A stretch of DNA of 8,302 nt from Micrococcales bacterium (lineage in GTDB: Bacteria > Actinomycetota > Actinomycetes > Actinomycetales > Dermatophilaceae). The position numbers and the translations under genes are program-made. Shown here one piece after another: positions 7,459 through 8,302 of this stretch. The stretch spans positions 1 through 8,302 of the forward strand of contig PMJN01000080.1 of NCBI GenBank assembly GCA_003157445.1, given 5' to 3'. The notes under the pieces were generated by a model. It did not search any database. It was given only the letters and a program-made list of their open reading frames with translations, and had not been told where the DNA came from. Each line of letters begins with the position of its first letter. Within the stretch, counting starts at the first letter, position 1.

Positions 7459-8302
7459 CTAGCCGGTGACGCGGTCCAGCGCGGTCTGTAGATCAGGTGG
7501 GTATTGGCTGGTGAAGTCGACCCGCTCGCCGCTGCTGGGATGCTGGAACCCAAGCCCGACGGCGTGGAGCCACTGGCGTTCCAGGCCGAGCTTCTTGGCC
7601 AGAGCTGGGTCCGCGCCATAGGTGAGATCTCCGACGCAGGGATGGCGAAGCGCGGAGAAATGAACCCGGATCTGGTGGGTGCGACCAGTCTCGAGGTGGA
7701 CCGCCACCAGCGACGCGGACCGGAACGCCTCGATGACCTCGTAATGAGTGACGCTGGCCTTGCCGCTTGCTATCACGGCAAACTTGTAGTCGTGGTTGGG
7801 GTGGCGACCAATCGGAGCATCAATGGTGCCCTTAAGCGGGTCGGGTAAGCCCTGGACCAGAGCGTGGTAAGTCTTGTCGACCGTGCGCTCCTTGAACGCT
7901 CGTTTGAGCACGGTGTAAGCGTGCTCGCTCTTGGCGACCACCATCAGACCACTGGTCCCGACATCGAGTCGATGTACGACTCCGCGACGTTCCTCCGCAC
8001 CCGATGTGGAGATGCGATAGCCGGCCGCCGCCAGTCCGCCGATCACAGTGGGGCCGGTCCAGCCAACACTGGGATGGGCAGCAACACCGACGGGCTTGTC
8101 GATGACCACTAGGTCGTCGTCGTCGTAGATCACGGACATCCCCGGCACGGGCTCCGCGACCACCGCAAGCCCAGCTGAGGCTGGAGAATCCGGGAGCGAC
8201 ACCTCAAGCCAGGCACCCGCACATACCCGATCCGACTTACCCACAGTGCGTCGGTCGACCCTCACCGCGCCTGCACTAGCTAGGTCAGCAGCCTTGGTAC
8301 GA
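7459..8302 (-). CDS. rluD: RluD/RluA-family 23S rRNA pseudouridine synthase, 5' end outside window
   Basis: It isomerises uridine to pseudouridine in RNA. RluD proper acts in helix 69 of 23S rRNA, but the exact target cannot be proved from sequence alone. The 280 visible residues start with the end of an S4 RNA-binding domain ([17 protein letters not shown], then [17 protein letters not shown]), continuous in frame to the right edge. A GTG at 8265 falls inside this S4 domain and is therefore not the true start. The catalytic domain follows: [18 protein letters not shown], then the family signature [15 protein letters not shown] with the catalytic Asp encoded at 7965-7963, then KTYHALVQG and [11 protein letters not shown], ending with a normal C-terminus ([19 protein letters not shown]). 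In many actinobacteria lspA lies immediately upstream; here that would be outside the window. dnaE follows 75 bases downstream. Confidence 0.93.
   Translation of the reverse strand, partial: RTKAADLASAGAVRVDRRTVGKSDRVCAGAWLEVSLPDSPASAGLAVVAEPVPGMSVIYDDDDLVVIDKPVGVAAHPSVGWTGPTVIGGLAAAGYRISTSGAEERRGVVHRLDVGTSGLMVVAKSEHAYTVLKRAFKERTVDKTYHALVQGLPDPLKGTIDAPIGRHPNHDYKFAVIASGKASVTHYEVIEAFRSASLVAVHLETGRTHQIRVHFSALRHPCVGDLTYGADPALAKKLGLERQWLHAVGLGFQHPSSGERVDFTSQYPPDLQTALDRVTG

Noticed and set aside
8108..8126. Run of repeated GTC triplets as a possible microsatellite or binding site
   Set aside because: It encodes the DDDD stretch before LVVIDKP in the pseudouridine synthase, a normal part of the family.
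7459..8265. Calling the pseudouridine synthase complete from GTG 8265
   Set aside because: The S4 RNA-binding domain continues in frame upstream to the window edge, so that GTG is internal.

Overview
The window is ordinary high-GC bacterial chromosome. The protein types point to an actinomycete (Actinomycetota): a DnaE1-type replicative polymerase with a complete PHP metal site, a GAF-ANTAR regulator, a divergent STAS protein of actinobacterial style, and gene starts that mostly lack Shine-Dalgarno sequences. I cannot place it below phylum from sequence reading alone. All five genes lie on the minus strand, so transcription runs from right to left.

Right to left: (1) 8302-7459, the 3' part of an RluD-type 23S rRNA pseudouridine synthase, whose S4-domain N-terminus lies outside the window; (2) 7383-3787, dnaE, complete, encoding the alpha subunit of DNA polymerase III; (3) 3700-1589, ptrB, encoding an oligopeptidase B with its full catalytic triad and trypsin-like specificity residues; (4) 1383-682, a GAF-ANTAR putative RNA-binding antiterminator with its own candidate promoter and a Shine-Dalgarno sequence folded into a small hairpin; (5) 411 to the left edge, a STAS-domain protein whose 3' end lies outside the window.

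The right part (rluD, dnaE, ptrB) is housekeeping: ribosome modification, replication and peptide turnover. The rluD-dnaE neighbourhood is familiar in actinobacteria. The left part (GAF-ANTAR, STAS) looks like stress or signal-transduction genes, with a sensor whose output is RNA binding next to an anti-sigma-antagonist-like protein. In that STAS protein the usual Asp-Ser-Ser/Thr-Gly phosphorylation motif reads Asp-Ala-Glu-Pro.

No mobile element, CRISPR array, tRNA, rRNA or convincing intrinsic terminator was seen, and I found no clearly new multi-gene system. The points most worth checking are the degenerate STAS phosphosite, the Shine-Dalgarno hairpin before the ANTAR gene, and a possible leaderless promoter at dnaE.
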